From assembly GCF_010499265.1 (NCBI RefSeq), contig NZ_JAAGSC010000043.1:7843-71842 (forward strand): 64,000 nt of DNA, in the 5' to 3' direction. Shown here in pieces: positions 21,091-29,921 of this stretch. Below the pieces are notes generated by a model. It made no database searches, was not told where the DNA came from, and worked only from the letters and a program-made list of their open reading frames with translations. This DNA is from Wenzhouxiangella limi. GTDB lineage: Bacteria; Pseudomonadota; Gammaproteobacteria; Xanthomonadales; Wenzhouxiangellaceae. Both the position numbers and the translations under genes were made by a program. How positions within the stretch are numbered: the first letter of the stretch is position 1; every line of letters begins with the position of its first letter.

Positions 21091-21843
21091 TTGCCTCCTC
21101 GATCTGTGTCTGACGACGTCTCTGCGGCCATCGATACGTCCTACCGCGTTCGGGTGCACCCGCGTGCCCGGCACGTTCGGCTGCGCATGGATCCGCGCGA
21201 CGGGCTGGTCGTGACCGTGCCCGCCCGCTTTGATCGCCGGCGACTCCCGGCGCTGCTCGAGCAGCGGGCCGAATGGATTCATCAAGCGCGCCGGCGCCAG
21301 GCTTCGGCCCGGGCCGAACTCGAGCCGGGGCTGTTGGGTCGGCGACCGCAGAGGGTTGAACTGGCAGCCGTGGCTCGAAGCTGGCAGGTGGTTTACGAAC
21401 CCGGATCAAGGGCCCGTCTCGGGTTTCGGGAAGAACCTGATCGACTGATCCTCCAGCTGCCCGCGCTGGATCCAGAACAGATCGACGAGCGCGTGGCCAG
21501 CCGCCTGCGGCGCTGGCTGATGGAGCGCGCGCGCAGCTACCTGCCCGAGAAAGTCGCCGAGCTTGCGGCCGAGCACGGCTTTCGCTATCGCAACGTTCAG
21601 ATCCGCAACCAGCACGCGCGCTGGGGCAGCTGCTCGTCGCGCGGTAACCTGTCGCTCAACGCGCGGCTATTGTTCTGCTCACCGGCGGCCTGCGATTACG
21701 TGCTGCTGCACGAGCTGGTGCACACGGTGCATCCTGATCACTCACCGGCATTCTGGGGTCGGGTGGCCGAGCTGATGCCCGACTATCGGCGTCAGCAGGA
21801 TAGCCTCAAGGAGGTCTGGCTGCGCCTGCCGGACTGGATTTGA
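21091..21843 (+). CDS. YgjP-like (DUF45) zinc metallopeptidase
   Basis: About 250 residues. The N-terminal part is a beta-rich segment (YRVRVHPRARHVRLR) typical of DUF45, then a linker with RNQHARWGSCS, the conserved family signature. The catalytic motif is HELVHTVHPDHSPAFW, giving HExxH plus the third ligand His. SprT/YgjP proteins are zinc-dependent and cytosolic. The substrate is not known. The start is uncertain: TTG 21091 and GTG 21106 are both in frame and neither has a clear ribosome binding site. The gene could be expressed from the short divergent region shared with yheS. Confidence 0.85.
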   Translation: MPPRSVSDDVSAAIDTSYRVRVHPRARHVRLRMDPRDGLVVTVPARFDRRRLPALLEQRAEWIHQARRRQASARAELEPGLLGRRPQRVELAAVARSWQVVYEPGSRARLGFREEPDRLILQLPALDPEQIDERVASRLRRWLMERARSYLPEKVAELAAEHGFRYRNVQIRNQHARWGSCSSRGNLSLNARLLFCSPAACDYVLLHELVHTVHPDHSPAFWGRVAELMPDYRRQQDSLKEVWLRLPDWI

Positions 21844-21874
21844 ATAATCTCCAACATAAAAAGAGGGAACAGGC

Positions 21875-23047
21875 ATGAAATTGATTGTCAAGCTGATCTC
21901 CGGCATCGTGCTCGGCATCCTGGTCGGGCTGTTCGCGCCGGAGTGGGTCACCCGGGTTTTGCTGACCTTCAAGGGCTTGTTCGGCCAGCTGCTGTTTTTC
22001 ACCATCCCGCTGCTGATCCTGTTCTACATCACCAGCGGCATCGCCGGCCTGCCGCGCGATTCGGGACGCTTGCTCGGGACCACGCTGGGGCTGGCCTATG
22101 GCTCGACCCTGGTTGCCGGCGTGCTGGCCTTTCTGGCGGCCACGGCGCTGGTGCCGCTGCTGACCGGCGGCGCGCTGTCGGCGGCAGAGGCCGAGGGCAC
22201 GGCGCCGGCGGCGTTTATCAGCGTGGAGATTCCGCCCTTGTTCGGGATCATGAGCGCGTTGGCCGCGGCCTTCATCTTCGGCCTGGGTATCGCCGCCAGC
22301 CGCGCGGAAAATCTCAGACGGCTGTTCGATGAAGGCCGCGACGTCATCCGCGCGCTGCTGGTCGGTGTCATCATTCCGCTGCTGCCGTTCTACATCGCCG
22401 GCGTGTTCGCCGAACTGGCCGCTGCCGGCACGGTTTTCGCGACCCTGCGCACCTTCGGCGTCGTGCTGGCCATGTCGATTGCCCTGCACTGGGTCTGGAT
22501 CGTGGTCCTGTTCGTCATCGCCGGCCTGCGCGCCGGCGCCTCTCCGTTCAAGCTGATCGGCGGGATGCTGCCGGCCTACTTTACCGCCCTGGGCACGATG
22601 TCGAGTGCCGCGACCATTCCGGTGACCCTGCAGGCGGCCCGGTCCAACGGCGTGCGCGAATCGGTGGCGGCGTTTACCGTGCCGCTGTGCGCGACCACCC
22701 ACCTGGCCGGCTCGACCATCACCATCGTCTCCTGCGCGGTGGCGGTGATGGTGCTGCAGGACGGGCTCGCGGTGCCGTCGCTGCTGAGCATGATTCCGTT
22801 CATCCTGACCCTGGGCGTGGTGATGCTGGCCGCCCCCGGGGTGCCGGGCGGGGCGGTGATGGCGGCGGTGGGGCTGCTGGGCTCGATGCTCGGTTTCGGC
22901 GAGACAGCGATTGCCCTGATGATTGCGCTGTACATGGCCCAGGACAGCTTCGGCACGGCCTGCAACGTGACCGGCGATGGCGCGATTGCGCTGATGGTCG
23001 ATTCGGTAGCGCCGGCCGACAGCGCTGCGAGCCAAGGTCCTTCCTGA
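21875..23047 (+). CDS. Dicarboxylate/amino acid:cation symporter (DAACS family)
   Basis: 390 residues, an inner membrane secondary transporter with about eight membrane helices and two re-entrant loops. Recognisable parts are the N-terminal amphipathic start (MKLIVKLISGIVLGILVGL), the Ser-rich hairpin GTMSSAATIPVTLQAAR and PLCATTHLAGSTIT before the last helices. The family imports C4-dicarboxylates, glutamate/aspartate, serine or similar substrates with Na+ or H+. The substrate cannot be fixed here: the usual NMDGT of glutamate carriers is replaced by LAGST. AGAGGGAAC places a good Shine-Dalgarno before ATG 21875. It lies 31 bases after the YgjP-like gene and ends in a strong terminator. Confidence 0.88.
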   Translation: MKLIVKLISGIVLGILVGLFAPEWVTRVLLTFKGLFGQLLFFTIPLLILFYITSGIAGLPRDSGRLLGTTLGLAYGSTLVAGVLAFLAATALVPLLTGGALSAAEAEGTAPAAFISVEIPPLFGIMSALAAAFIFGLGIAASRAENLRRLFDEGRDVIRALLVGVIIPLLPFYIAGVFAELAAAGTVFATLRTFGVVLAMSIALHWVWIVVLFVIAGLRAGASPFKLIGGMLPAYFTALGTMSSAATIPVTLQAARSNGVRESVAAFTVPLCATTHLAGSTITIVSCAVAVMVLQDGLAVPSLLSMIPFILTLGVVMLAAPGVPGGAVMAAVGLLGSMLGFGETAIALMIALYMAQDSFGTACNVTGDGAIALMVDSVAPADSAASQGPS

Positions 23048-23071
23048 ACCCGGGTTTTTCTTTGGCTGAAA

Positions 23072-23105
23072 CGAAAAACGCGGCCACTGAGGGCCGCGTT
23101 TTTCG
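23072..23105. terminator. Bidirectional intrinsic terminator
   Basis: A perfect 14-bp inverted repeat, CGAAAAACGCGGCC and its complement, flanks a 6-base loop (23086-23091). The A-run on one arm and T-run on the other make it usable in both directions. It sits between the convergent symporter and pyrophosphatase genes. Confidence 0.9.
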
Positions 23106-23126
23106 TGGTGCTTTGGTTTATCGGGG

Positions 23127-25148
23127 TTACTGACCCAGCAGCGGCGCAATCACCAGGCTGACGATGGCCATGACGTTGATGAGGATGTTCATCGACGGGC
23201 CCGAGGTGTCCTTGAGCGGGTCGCCCACGGTGTCGCCGACCACGTTGGCCTTGTGGGCTTCCGAGCCCTTGCCGCCGAAGTTGCCTTTCTCGACGTGCTT
23301 TTTGGCGTTGTCCCAGGCACCGCCGGCGTTGGCCATGGTCAGGGCCAGCAGCACGCAGCCGAGCAGGGCGCCGCCGAGCATACCGCCCAGCGCCTCGGCG
23401 CCCATGCCGAAGCCGACCACGACCGGGCCGAGCACGGCCAGCGAGGCCGGCAGCATCATGCGCTTGATCGCCGAGGTGGTGGCGATATCGACGCAGCGCG
23501 CGGCATCGGGTTCGGCCGTGCCTTCGAGCAGACCGGGGATTTCGCGGAACTGGCGCCGGATTTCCTGAATCATTTCGAACGCGGCGTTACCGACCGCGGT
23601 CATGGTGATAGCGGCCACCAGGAACGGGAACACCCCGCCGATGAACATGCCGATCAGTACGTTCGGGTCCGAGATTTCCAGGGTAAAATCGGGAATGCGA
23701 TGGGCAACTTCGGCGATGTAGGCCGAGATGATGGTCAGGGCGGCCAGTGCGGCAGCACCGATCGCAAAGCCCTTGCCGATCGCGGCGGTGGTGTTGCCCA
23801 GCTCGTCGAGCGAGTCGGTGATCTTGCGGGTGTCTTCGCCCAGGCCGGCCATTTCGGCAATGCCGCCGGCGTTGTCGGCGACCGGGCCATAGGCGTCGAT
23901 GGCCATGGTCATGCCAACCGTGGCGAGCATGGACACCGCCGCGATACCGACCCCGTAGAGCTCGGCGTTGGCGTTGGCGATGAAGATCATGGTGCAGATG
24001 GTCAGGATCGGGATGACCACCGACTGCATGCCGGTGGCCAGGCCGGCGATGATGACCGTGGCCGAGCCGGTCTCGCCGGCGCGGGCGATCTCGCGCACCG
24101 GCTTGCCGGCGGTGTAGTACTCGGTCGACAGTCCGATGATGACGCCGCCGACGGCGCCGGCCAGGGCGGCAAACCAGACCCCGGTGTCCACACCGACGAA
24201 GCGGATCAGGAAGAAGGCCAGGATGACGAAGCCGATGGCGGCCGACATGGTGCCCAGGCGCAGTGCCACTTCCGGGCTCTTGCTCGACGAGGAGCGCACC
24301 ACCAGGATGGCGAGGATGGAGCACACCAGGCCCAGCGAAGACAGCAGCAGGGGCAGGCTCATCAGCGCCGAGCCTTCGCCCAGGCCTTCGACGAAACCGG
24401 TGGCCGACTGCTGGACCATGACGGTGGCCAGCGCGACCGTCGCGATCATCGCGCCGCAGTACGACTCGAAAATGTCCGAGCCCATGCCGGCGACGTCGCC
24501 GACGTTGTCACCGACGTTGTCGGCGATCACGCCGGGGTTGCGCGGGTCGTCTTCCGGGATGCCGGCCTCGACCTTGCCGACCAGGTCGGCGCCGACGTCG
24601 GCGGCCTTGGTGAAGATGCCGCCGCCGACACGGTAGAACAGGGCGACCACGCCGGCGCCCATGCCGAAGCCGTGGATGTTGTGCGCGGTCTCCGGGTCGG
24701 TGCCGAAGATCAGGTAGAGCGATCCCAGCCCGACCAGCCCCAGCGAGGCCAGCACCATGCCCATGACCGAGCCGCCGTAGAAGGCGACTGTAAGCGCCTT
24801 GGCCTGGCCGAACTCATGCGCTGCCGAGGTGGTGCGCACGTTGGCGCGGGTCGCGGCGATCATGCCCAGGAACCCGGCCAGGGCCGAAGCGATCGCGCCG
24901 ACCAGGAAGGAGATACCCGTCTGGATGCCCAGCCCGGAAAACGACAGGGCGACGAAGATGACGGCGACGGAAAGTCCGATCAGGATCAGCTCGCGCCGCA
25001 TGAAGGCCAGGGCGCCCTGCTGAATCAGCTTGGCGATCTTGGCCGGCTTGCCCTCCATGACCGGGTAGCTCATGACGATGCGATAGAGGATGAAGGCGAC
25101 GATCAGGCCGACAACCCCGAGGATGGGGGGGATCATTAACTGATTCAT
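23127..25148 (-). CDS. hppA: Membrane-bound ion-pumping pyrophosphatase
   Basis: 673 residues with about 16 membrane helices; couples hydrolysis of pyrophosphate to H+ or Na+ export across the inner membrane. The catalytic acidic loop [19 protein letters not shown] and [15 protein letters not shown] hold the Mg-PPi site. A second acidic loop, [15 protein letters not shown], completes it. The segment [10 protein letters not shown] has Ala where K+-independent enzymes carry Lys, so this should be the K+-stimulated type. Sequence alone does not tell H+ from Na+ pumping. GGGAG lies before ATG 25148. It is downstream of rsmE-prmA on the same strand, with a 139-base gap that may hold its own promoter. 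Confidence 0.95.
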   Translation of the reverse strand: MNQLMIPPILGVVGLIVAFILYRIVMSYPVMEGKPAKIAKLIQQGALAFMRRELILIGLSVAVIFVALSFSGLGIQTGISFLVGAIASALAGFLGMIAATRANVRTTSAAHEFGQAKALTVAFYGGSVMGMVLASLGLVGLGSLYLIFGTDPETAHNIHGFGMGAGVVALFYRVGGGIFTKAADVGADLVGKVEAGIPEDDPRNPGVIADNVGDNVGDVAGMGSDIFESYCGAMIATVALATVMVQQSATGFVEGLGEGSALMSLPLLLSSLGLVCSILAILVVRSSSSKSPEVALRLGTMSAAIGFVILAFFLIRFVGVDTGVWFAALAGAVGGVIIGLSTEYYTAGKPVREIARAGETGSATVIIAGLATGMQSVVIPILTICTMIFIANANAELYGVGIAAVSMLATVGMTMAIDAYGPVADNAGGIAEMAGLGEDTRKITDSLDELGNTTAAIGKGFAIGAAALAALTIISAYIAEVAHRIPDFTLEISDPNVLIGMFIGGVFPFLVAAITMTAVGNAAFEMIQEIRRQFREIPGLLEGTAEPDAARCVDIATTSAIKRMMLPASLAVLGPVVVGFGMGAEALGGMLGGALLGCVLLALTMANAGGAWDNAKKHVEKGNFGGKGSEAHKANVVGDTVGDPLKDTSGPSMNILINVMAIVSLVIAPLLGQ

Positions 25149-25287
25149 TTTTTCTCCCAGAAATCAGGCAGGTAGTTGGATTGTGTGGTGGAACCCCGGG
25201 CGGCTGTCTCGGTTCGAGGGCCGCATAGCCGCCCAATTGTAGAAACATTGCGAGCCGAGGGCAAATCGGCTTTTTGAGCGGTCGGCC

Positions 25288-26223
25288 TCAAACCGTCCGC
25301 GGATGGGGCCGGCTGTATGCCCGGCAAACGATCCGGACCCAGCCGTCGCGCTGGGTGATCGTGGGCTGCGGATCCAGCGAACGGTAGGCCTCGGCCACCG
25401 CCTCGGCCTGCTCGGGGAGGATGCCCGACAGGACCAGCGCGCCGCCGGGCTCAACCCGGTGGGCCAGCGTGGGTGCCAGGTCGATTAAAGGACGGGCGAG
25501 GATGTTGGCTACAACCAGCTGCGCGGTCTCGCCGCGAGCCATGCGATCGTTCAGAGCCAGCGGAGCGATCGCCGTGATCCGGTCGGCCACAGCGTTGCGG
25601 CGGGCGTTTTCCAGGGTGGCGCTCAAGGCCTGCGGGTCGTGATCGATCGCGATCACCTCGCGCGCGCCCTTTAGCGCCGCGGCGATCGCCAGCACGCCCG
25701 AGCCGCAGCCGAAGTCGATCACCCGCTCGATGTCTGGTTCCAGCGCGGCGATCCACTCCAGGCACAGCGCGGTGGTCGGATGGGTGCCGCTGCCGAAGGC
25801 CAGGCCGGGGTCGAGCTTGATCACCAGCGGCCATGCGGGGTCGGGATCGACGTGGCTGGGGCAGATCCACAGGCCGTGACCAAACTGCATCGGCCGGTAG
25901 CGGTCCATCCACGCCCGGGTCCAGTCGCGATCAACCAGATCGGACCACGCCAGCGCGGTAGCGGCATCGATCAGGCCGGTTTTCAGCAAAGCATCGGTGA
26001 CCAAGGCCCGCGAAACCGAGCCCGGCAGCAGGGCCTGGACCACAACCTTTGGCCAGACCGGCATTTCGCCCGGCCCCGGCTCGTGCAGCGGGTGGTCGGC
26101 GGCATCCAGCAGGCTGATCGACACCGCGCCCAGATCGAACAGCGTCTGTTCGGCCTCATCGATTTCCTCGGCACCGACAGTGACCTGGAGGTTCAGCCAG
26201 CTTTGCGATGGCTCTTCCGTCAT
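25288..26223 (-). CDS. prmA: Ribosomal protein L11 methyltransferase
   Basis: 311 residues. The N-terminal ferredoxin-like L11-binding domain is followed by a class I SAM methyltransferase: VIDFGCGSGVLAIAA is motif I, IAIDHDP motif II and VVANILARPL the PrmA-specific NxxxxPL loop (here NILARPL). GLAFGSGTHPTT is the typical substrate entry motif. It trimethylates L11 at Lys and the N-terminus. ATG overlaps the rsmE stop by four bases, so the two RNA/ribosome methyltransferases are co-translated, a common arrangement in proteobacteria. Confidence 0.95.
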   Translation of the reverse strand: MTEEPSQSWLNLQVTVGAEEIDEAEQTLFDLGAVSISLLDAADHPLHEPGPGEMPVWPKVVVQALLPGSVSRALVTDALLKTGLIDAATALAWSDLVDRDWTRAWMDRYRPMQFGHGLWICPSHVDPDPAWPLVIKLDPGLAFGSGTHPTTALCLEWIAALEPDIERVIDFGCGSGVLAIAAALKGAREVIAIDHDPQALSATLENARRNAVADRITAIAPLALNDRMARGETAQLVVANILARPLIDLAPTLAHRVEPGGALVLSGILPEQAEAVAEAYRSLDPQPTITQRDGWVRIVCRAYSRPHPRTV

Positions 26224-26951
26224 GACCAGTCCCCGAAGCGCGTCTGCAGCAGGGCGAGAATGGCCGGGCCGGCGGTCTCGGTGCGCAGAATGCGCGCGCC
26301 CAGGCGAAGCCTTTTGTATCCGCGCTGCTCGAGGCCGCGCAGTTCGTCTGCGCTCAGCCCACCCTCCGGCCCGATGACGACGCTGAAGCTTGGCGATGGC
26401 GGCGCGAGGAGGTCGGCTGGGCTATGCGATCCCTGTGGATCCAGCACCAGGTTCAGGCCGGGCGCGTTAGAGATGTCTTGCAGCGAGACCGGCGCATCGA
26501 TGCGCGGAATACGGACCCGCCCGCTCTGCTCGGCCGCCGAAACCGCGACCTGTTGCCAGTGCGCCTGCCGGCGCTCGGCGCGCTGGCCGTCGAGTCGGAC
26601 CTCGGTGCGTTCGGAAAAGACCGGCTGTATGCGGGCGACGCCCAGCTCGGTCGATTTCTGAATGCACCAGTCCATGCGCTCGCCGCGGCCGATGGCCTGA
26701 ACCAGGGTGACCTCGATCGCAGACTCCACGTCTGGTCGCTCGGCCTGGTCGAGGCGAATCCGGCAGTGCTGGCGCGTGCCCGTGTCGACGATCTCGGCCG
26801 GGAACTCGCGCCCGTCTCCGTTGAAGACCTGGATTCGGGCGCCGGCGCGCAGCCGCAGGACGCGAGTCAGGTGGCGTGCGGCGGCCGCCGGCAAGGTTAT
26901 TTCCGTCTCTTCGGCGAGCGACTGATCGAGATGGACGCGGATGGTTCGCAT
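26220..26951 (-). CDS. rsmE: 16S rRNA (uridine1498-N3)-methyltransferase
   Basis: 243 residues of the SPOUT class. An N-terminal PUA-like domain (RTIRVHLDQ, HLTRVLRLRAG, VFNGDG) leads to the trefoil-knot domain with VIGPEGGLS and LRLGARILRTETA, the SAM-binding signatures of RsmE. It methylates U1498 of 16S rRNA. ATG 26951 was chosen because RTIRVHLD is the family N-terminus; upstream in-frame sequence to 27050 has no similarity and overlaps the gsp promoter region. It leads the rsmE-prmA pair and diverges from gspG. Confidence 0.94.
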   Translation of the reverse strand: MRTIRVHLDQSLAEETEITLPAAAARHLTRVLRLRAGARIQVFNGDGREFPAEIVDTGTRQHCRIRLDQAERPDVESAIEVTLVQAIGRGERMDWCIQKSTELGVARIQPVFSERTEVRLDGQRAERRQAHWQQVAVSAAEQSGRVRIPRIDAPVSLQDISNAPGLNLVLDPQGSHSPADLLAPPSPSFSVVIGPEGGLSADELRGLEQRGYKRLRLGARILRTETAGPAILALLQTRFGDWS

Positions 26952-26975
26952 CAGCGCGGCCGTGTCTGGCGGCGA

Positions 26976-27003
26976 TTGCCCGGATTCTTCATGCGCGTAT
27001 GAT
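26976..27003 (+). promoter_or_regulatory. Candidate promoter of the gsp operon
   Basis: TTGCCC (26976-26981) and TATGAT (26998-27003) are separated by 16 bases, a sigma-70-like pair about 47 bases upstream of gspG. A perfect 10-bp palindrome GAACGCGTTC at 27021-27030 falls in the predicted 5' leader and could be an operator. Confidence 0.4.
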
Positions 27004-27049
27004 GTAGAGCCTGTCTGAATGAACGCGTTCGAGCCCGGAGTGTACGTCA

Positions 27050-27502
27050 ATGCAGTCTGAGTCCGCAGTCCGCAGTCCGGCCCCGGTGCGGGGCTTTTCC
27101 CTGATCGAAATCCTGGTGGTGGTGGTCATCATCGGCATCCTCGCCGCCGTCGTGGTCCCGCGGGTGATGGACGAGCCGGATCGGGCCCGGGTGACCAAGG
27201 CCAAGCAGGATATCCAGGCGCTGGTGACCGCACTGAACATGTACCGCCTCGACAACTTCGTCTATCCGTCGACCGAGCAGGGTCTGGAGGCGCTGGTCCG
27301 CCAGCCGGCCGGCCAGCCGGAAGCGCCCAACTGGCGCCCCGGCGGCTACCTCGACCGGGTACCGCGCGATCCCTGGGGTCGCGACTACCAGTACCTGTAT
27401 CCGGGCGTGCGCGGCGAGTTCGACGTCTGGACCTTCGGCGCCAACGGCATGTCGGGCGGCGACGGCATCAACGCGGAGATCGGTAACTGGGGCGATGAAT
27501 GA
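27050..27502 (+). CDS. gspG: Type II secretion major pseudopilin GspG
   Basis: 150 residues. The prepilin leader ends at Gly15 in PVRG/FSLIEILVV, with Glu5 of the mature protein present; GspO peptidase would cut and N-methylate Phe16. A hydrophobic helix follows, then the GspG globular region: YRLDNFVYPSTEQGLEAL, WRPGGYLDRVPRDPWG and a C-terminal GGDG loop where calcium binds in homologues. It builds the periplasmic pseudopilus that pushes folded exoproteins through the outer-membrane secretin. It is the first gene of a tight gspGHIJKLMN run. Confidence 0.97.
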   Translation: MQSESAVRSPAPVRGFSLIEILVVVVIIGILAAVVVPRVMDEPDRARVTKAKQDIQALVTALNMYRLDNFVYPSTEQGLEALVRQPAGQPEAPNWRPGGYLDRVPRDPWGRDYQYLYPGVRGEFDVWTFGANGMSGGDGINAEIGNWGDE

Positions 27503-27984
27503 AAGCGGGGATCCGGGGATTTACCCTGATCGAATTGCTGGTGGTGGTCACCATCGGCGCGGTCCTGGCCAGCCTGGTGGTGCTGGGCCTGGGGCGCTGG
27601 TCTTCGCCGGATGATCCCGAGCGGCAGCTGGCCCGCATGGCGGCGCTGCTGGAACTGCAGTGCGAGCAGGCCCTGTTTCAATCGCGCCCGCGCGGCATCC
27701 GGGTGACCCCGTCCGGCTTCGATTTCTGGCAGGCCGGATCGGCCGGCTGGGTCGAGTTGTCGTCGTCGGGGATTAACCGGCAGCGCGCCTGGCACGGCGA
27801 GGTCGAGCCCAGGTTGTTCGTCGAAGGCCGGCGCCGGGCGCTGGAAGACGCGATCGATCTGCCCCAGATCCTGTGCCAGCCCCTGGGCGAGGTGACGCCG
27901 TTTGAGCTGGAGCTGCGTTCGGGCCAGGAACGGGCCCGGCTGACGGTTTCCGGCCGCGGACAACAGCAGCTGCGAACTGGCTGA
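27499..27984 (+). CDS. gspH: Type II secretion minor pseudopilin GspH
   Basis: 161 residues. Prepilin motif IRG/FTLIELLVVVTIG with mature Glu5, then a region with LARMAALLELQCEQALFQ, the conserved helix of GspH/XcpU proteins, and a beta-rich C-terminus (FDFWQ). Minor pseudopilins sit at or near the pseudopilus tip. ATG overlaps the gspG stop by four bases. Confidence 0.93.
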   Translation: MKAGIRGFTLIELLVVVTIGAVLASLVVLGLGRWSSPDDPERQLARMAALLELQCEQALFQSRPRGIRVTPSGFDFWQAGSAGWVELSSSGINRQRAWHGEVEPRLFVEGRRRALEDAIDLPQILCQPLGEVTPFELELRSGQERARLTVSGRGQQQLRTG

Positions 27985-27992
27985 GTTCGCGC

Positions 27993-28385
27993 GTGTCTGT
28001 CTTCCGTGCAATCCGCGGCCGCAAGCAGCCCTTTTGCAGCGGTTTCACCCTGCTGGAGGTGCTGGTGGCGCTGGTGATCGTGGCCGTGGCGCTGGCGGCC
28101 CTGGCGCGCGCCGGCTCCCAGGCGCTTACGGCCCAGGCCAGCCTCGAACAACGCACCCTTGCGCTTTGGGTGGCCGACAACGTGCTGGCCGAGATTCGCC
28201 TGGAAGGGGTGAGCACGGCGGGGCGGCGCCAGGGCCAGCGCCGCATGGGCGAGCGGGACTGGAGCTGGCAGGCGCTGATTCAGCCCGCGCCCGGTGACGA
28301 ACTCATGCGCGTTGACGTTGCGGTGTATCGCGAATCGAACCGATCGACGCCCATCCTGACCCACACCGGGTTTGTGCCGCGATGA
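27993..28385 (+). CDS. gspI: Type II secretion minor pseudopilin GspI
   Basis: 130 residues. Prepilin cleavage at FCSG/FTLLEVLVAL, mature Glu5 present, followed by the GspI-typical TLALWVADNVLAEIRLE. The basic leader of 17 residues is long for this family but keeps the pattern. In studied systems GspI nucleates the GspI-J-K tip complex. The start is GTG, 8 bases after gspH. Confidence 0.92.
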   Translation: MSVFRAIRGRKQPFCSGFTLLEVLVALVIVAVALAALARAGSQALTAQASLEQRTLALWVADNVLAEIRLEGVSTAGRRQGQRRMGERDWSWQALIQPAPGDELMRVDVAVYRESNRSTPILTHTGFVPR

Positions 28386-28966
28386 CACCTTCCTCGCTTC
28401 CTCGCGGTTACACGCTGATTGAGGTGCTGATCGCGGTCAGCGTGTTCGCCGTTCTCGCCGGCAGCGTCTACCTGGCGCTGTCCGCGCTATCGGAGGCTGC
28501 GTTCGTGCAGCGCGAGCGTAGCCAGGAGCTGGCGGCACTGCAGTTGTCCGTGACGCGCCTGGAAGCCGATCTGCGCCAGCTGGTCAGCCGACCGGTGCGC
28601 CGGTTCGACGAAGGGCTGGCCCCGGCCTTGGACGGGCAGCGCGACCGCTTCGAAGCCACGCGCGCCGGCTGGGCCAATCTTGGCGACCAGCGCCGCAGCC
28701 AGCTGCAGCGATTCGGATGGCAGCGGCAGGGTGAAGGGCTGGTACGACAGTTCCACCCGGTCACCGACCCGGCCGGCGCCGGCGCCCGGCAGACCGAGAC
28801 GGTGCTGGACGCGGTCGACGGCTTCGAGCTGGAATACCGCAGCGAGGACGATCGCTGGCTGGATCAGTGGCCGCCTGAGGCAGCCCTGGAAGCACTGCCG
28901 TCGGCGGTTCGATATCGCCTCCGCACGGCACGCTTCGGGGTCATCGAGCGGATCGTGGTGTTGTGA
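28382..28966 (+). CDS. gspJ: Type II secretion minor pseudopilin GspJ
   Basis: 194 residues. Prepilin motif PRG/YTLIEVLIAVSVFAVL and GspJ signatures: LEADLRQLVSRPVR and a C-terminal segment with LPSAVRYRL. GspJ is the scaffold of the pseudopilus tip complex with GspI and GspK. The gene overlaps gspI by four bases and its TGA overlaps the ATG of gspK. Confidence 0.93.
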   Translation: MTPSSLPRGYTLIEVLIAVSVFAVLAGSVYLALSALSEAAFVQRERSQELAALQLSVTRLEADLRQLVSRPVRRFDEGLAPALDGQRDRFEATRAGWANLGDQRRSQLQRFGWQRQGEGLVRQFHPVTDPAGAGARQTETVLDAVDGFELEYRSEDDRWLDQWPPEAALEALPSAVRYRLRTARFGVIERIVVL

Positions 28967-29886
28967 TGGTTCAGCGGTTTCGGCAGCGCGGCAGCGCTTT
29001 GCTCATCGCCCTGGTGGCGGTGGCGCTGGCCACCGTGCTGGCGGTGGGGCTGCTCGAGCGCGCCCAGCGCGCGATGGCGCGGACCGAGGCGCTGATCAGC
29101 GGCGAGCGCTCATACCAGTACGCGCTGGCGATGGAAGCGCTGGTGGCGCGGATGATGACCCGCGCTCGCGCCGAGGGCCTGGATGCCGCGCTGGCCGACG
29201 GGGCCTGGACACCGCCGTACGACGTCCCCGGCGGGCAGGTCCGGGGCCGTTTGCTGGACCAGCAGGGGCGCTTCAATCTCAATGCCCTGGCCAGCCCGGA
29301 TGGCGCCCTGGCCAGGCGCGCCGAGCGCCGGCTGGAGCGTCTGCTCGAGGTGCTTGGCCAGCCGCCGGCCGTGGCTGCCGAGCTGGCCGACTGGATCGAG
29401 GGGGATGCCGCGATCCGCTCCGGCAGCGTCGGCGATTTCTGGTATGCCGCCCAGCAGCCAGCCTACCGGATGTCCGGGCTGCCGCTGGCCCATGTCAGCG
29501 AGCTGCGCTGGCTGCGCAGCGTCGATTCAGGCGTCTATGAGGTCCTCTTGCCGCACGTGACGGCCTTGCCCGACCCCCGGCTGCGGGTCAACGTCAATAG
29601 CACTTCAGCAGAAGTGTTGTCGGTTCTGGTCGAGGGCCTGGACGTCGAGTCGGCGCGGCGCGTGCTGGCCGACGGCCCTTTTACCGATCCGGCCCAGTTG
29701 AGCGCGCATCCGCTTCTGGCCGGATTGCTGACGCCGGACGTCGAGCGCGAGCTGCTCGTCTCCAGCGAGTGGTACCTTGCCCAGGCGCGGGTGGTGCTGG
29801 AGGAGATCGAGCGCGATTTCTTCCGGCTGATGACGCTGGACGGCGCGGGTTATGATTTCCGCTACGCCAGTCAGGGGCTGCTCTGA
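28966..29886 (+). CDS. gspK: Type II secretion minor pseudopilin GspK
   Basis: About 306 residues, the large pseudopilin that caps the pseudopilus. The leader ends in QRG/SALLIALVAV, and the mature position 5 is not Glu, as expected for GspK. Inserted alpha-domain motifs include GRFNLNAL, ADWIEGD and INVNT-like VNVNSTSAEVL. I chose ATG 28966, which overlaps the gspJ stop as TGATG; GTG 28963 would add one residue. Confidence 0.94.
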   Translation: MVQRFRQRGSALLIALVAVALATVLAVGLLERAQRAMARTEALISGERSYQYALAMEALVARMMTRARAEGLDAALADGAWTPPYDVPGGQVRGRLLDQQGRFNLNALASPDGALARRAERRLERLLEVLGQPPAVAAELADWIEGDAAIRSGSVGDFWYAAQQPAYRMSGLPLAHVSELRWLRSVDSGVYEVLLPHVTALPDPRLRVNVNSTSAEVLSVLVEGLDVESARRVLADGPFTDPAQLSAHPLLAGLLTPDVERELLVSSEWYLAQARVVLEEIERDFFRLMTLDGAGYDFRYASQGLL

Positions 29887-29921
29887 CTGGCGATTCATTC
29901 GACCTTCAACGGGGTAGGCGC

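Noticed and set aside
23253-25139. 628-codon plus-strand frame opposite hppA
   Set aside because: His/Asp/Gly-rich translation with no domain, a shadow of the pyrophosphatase.
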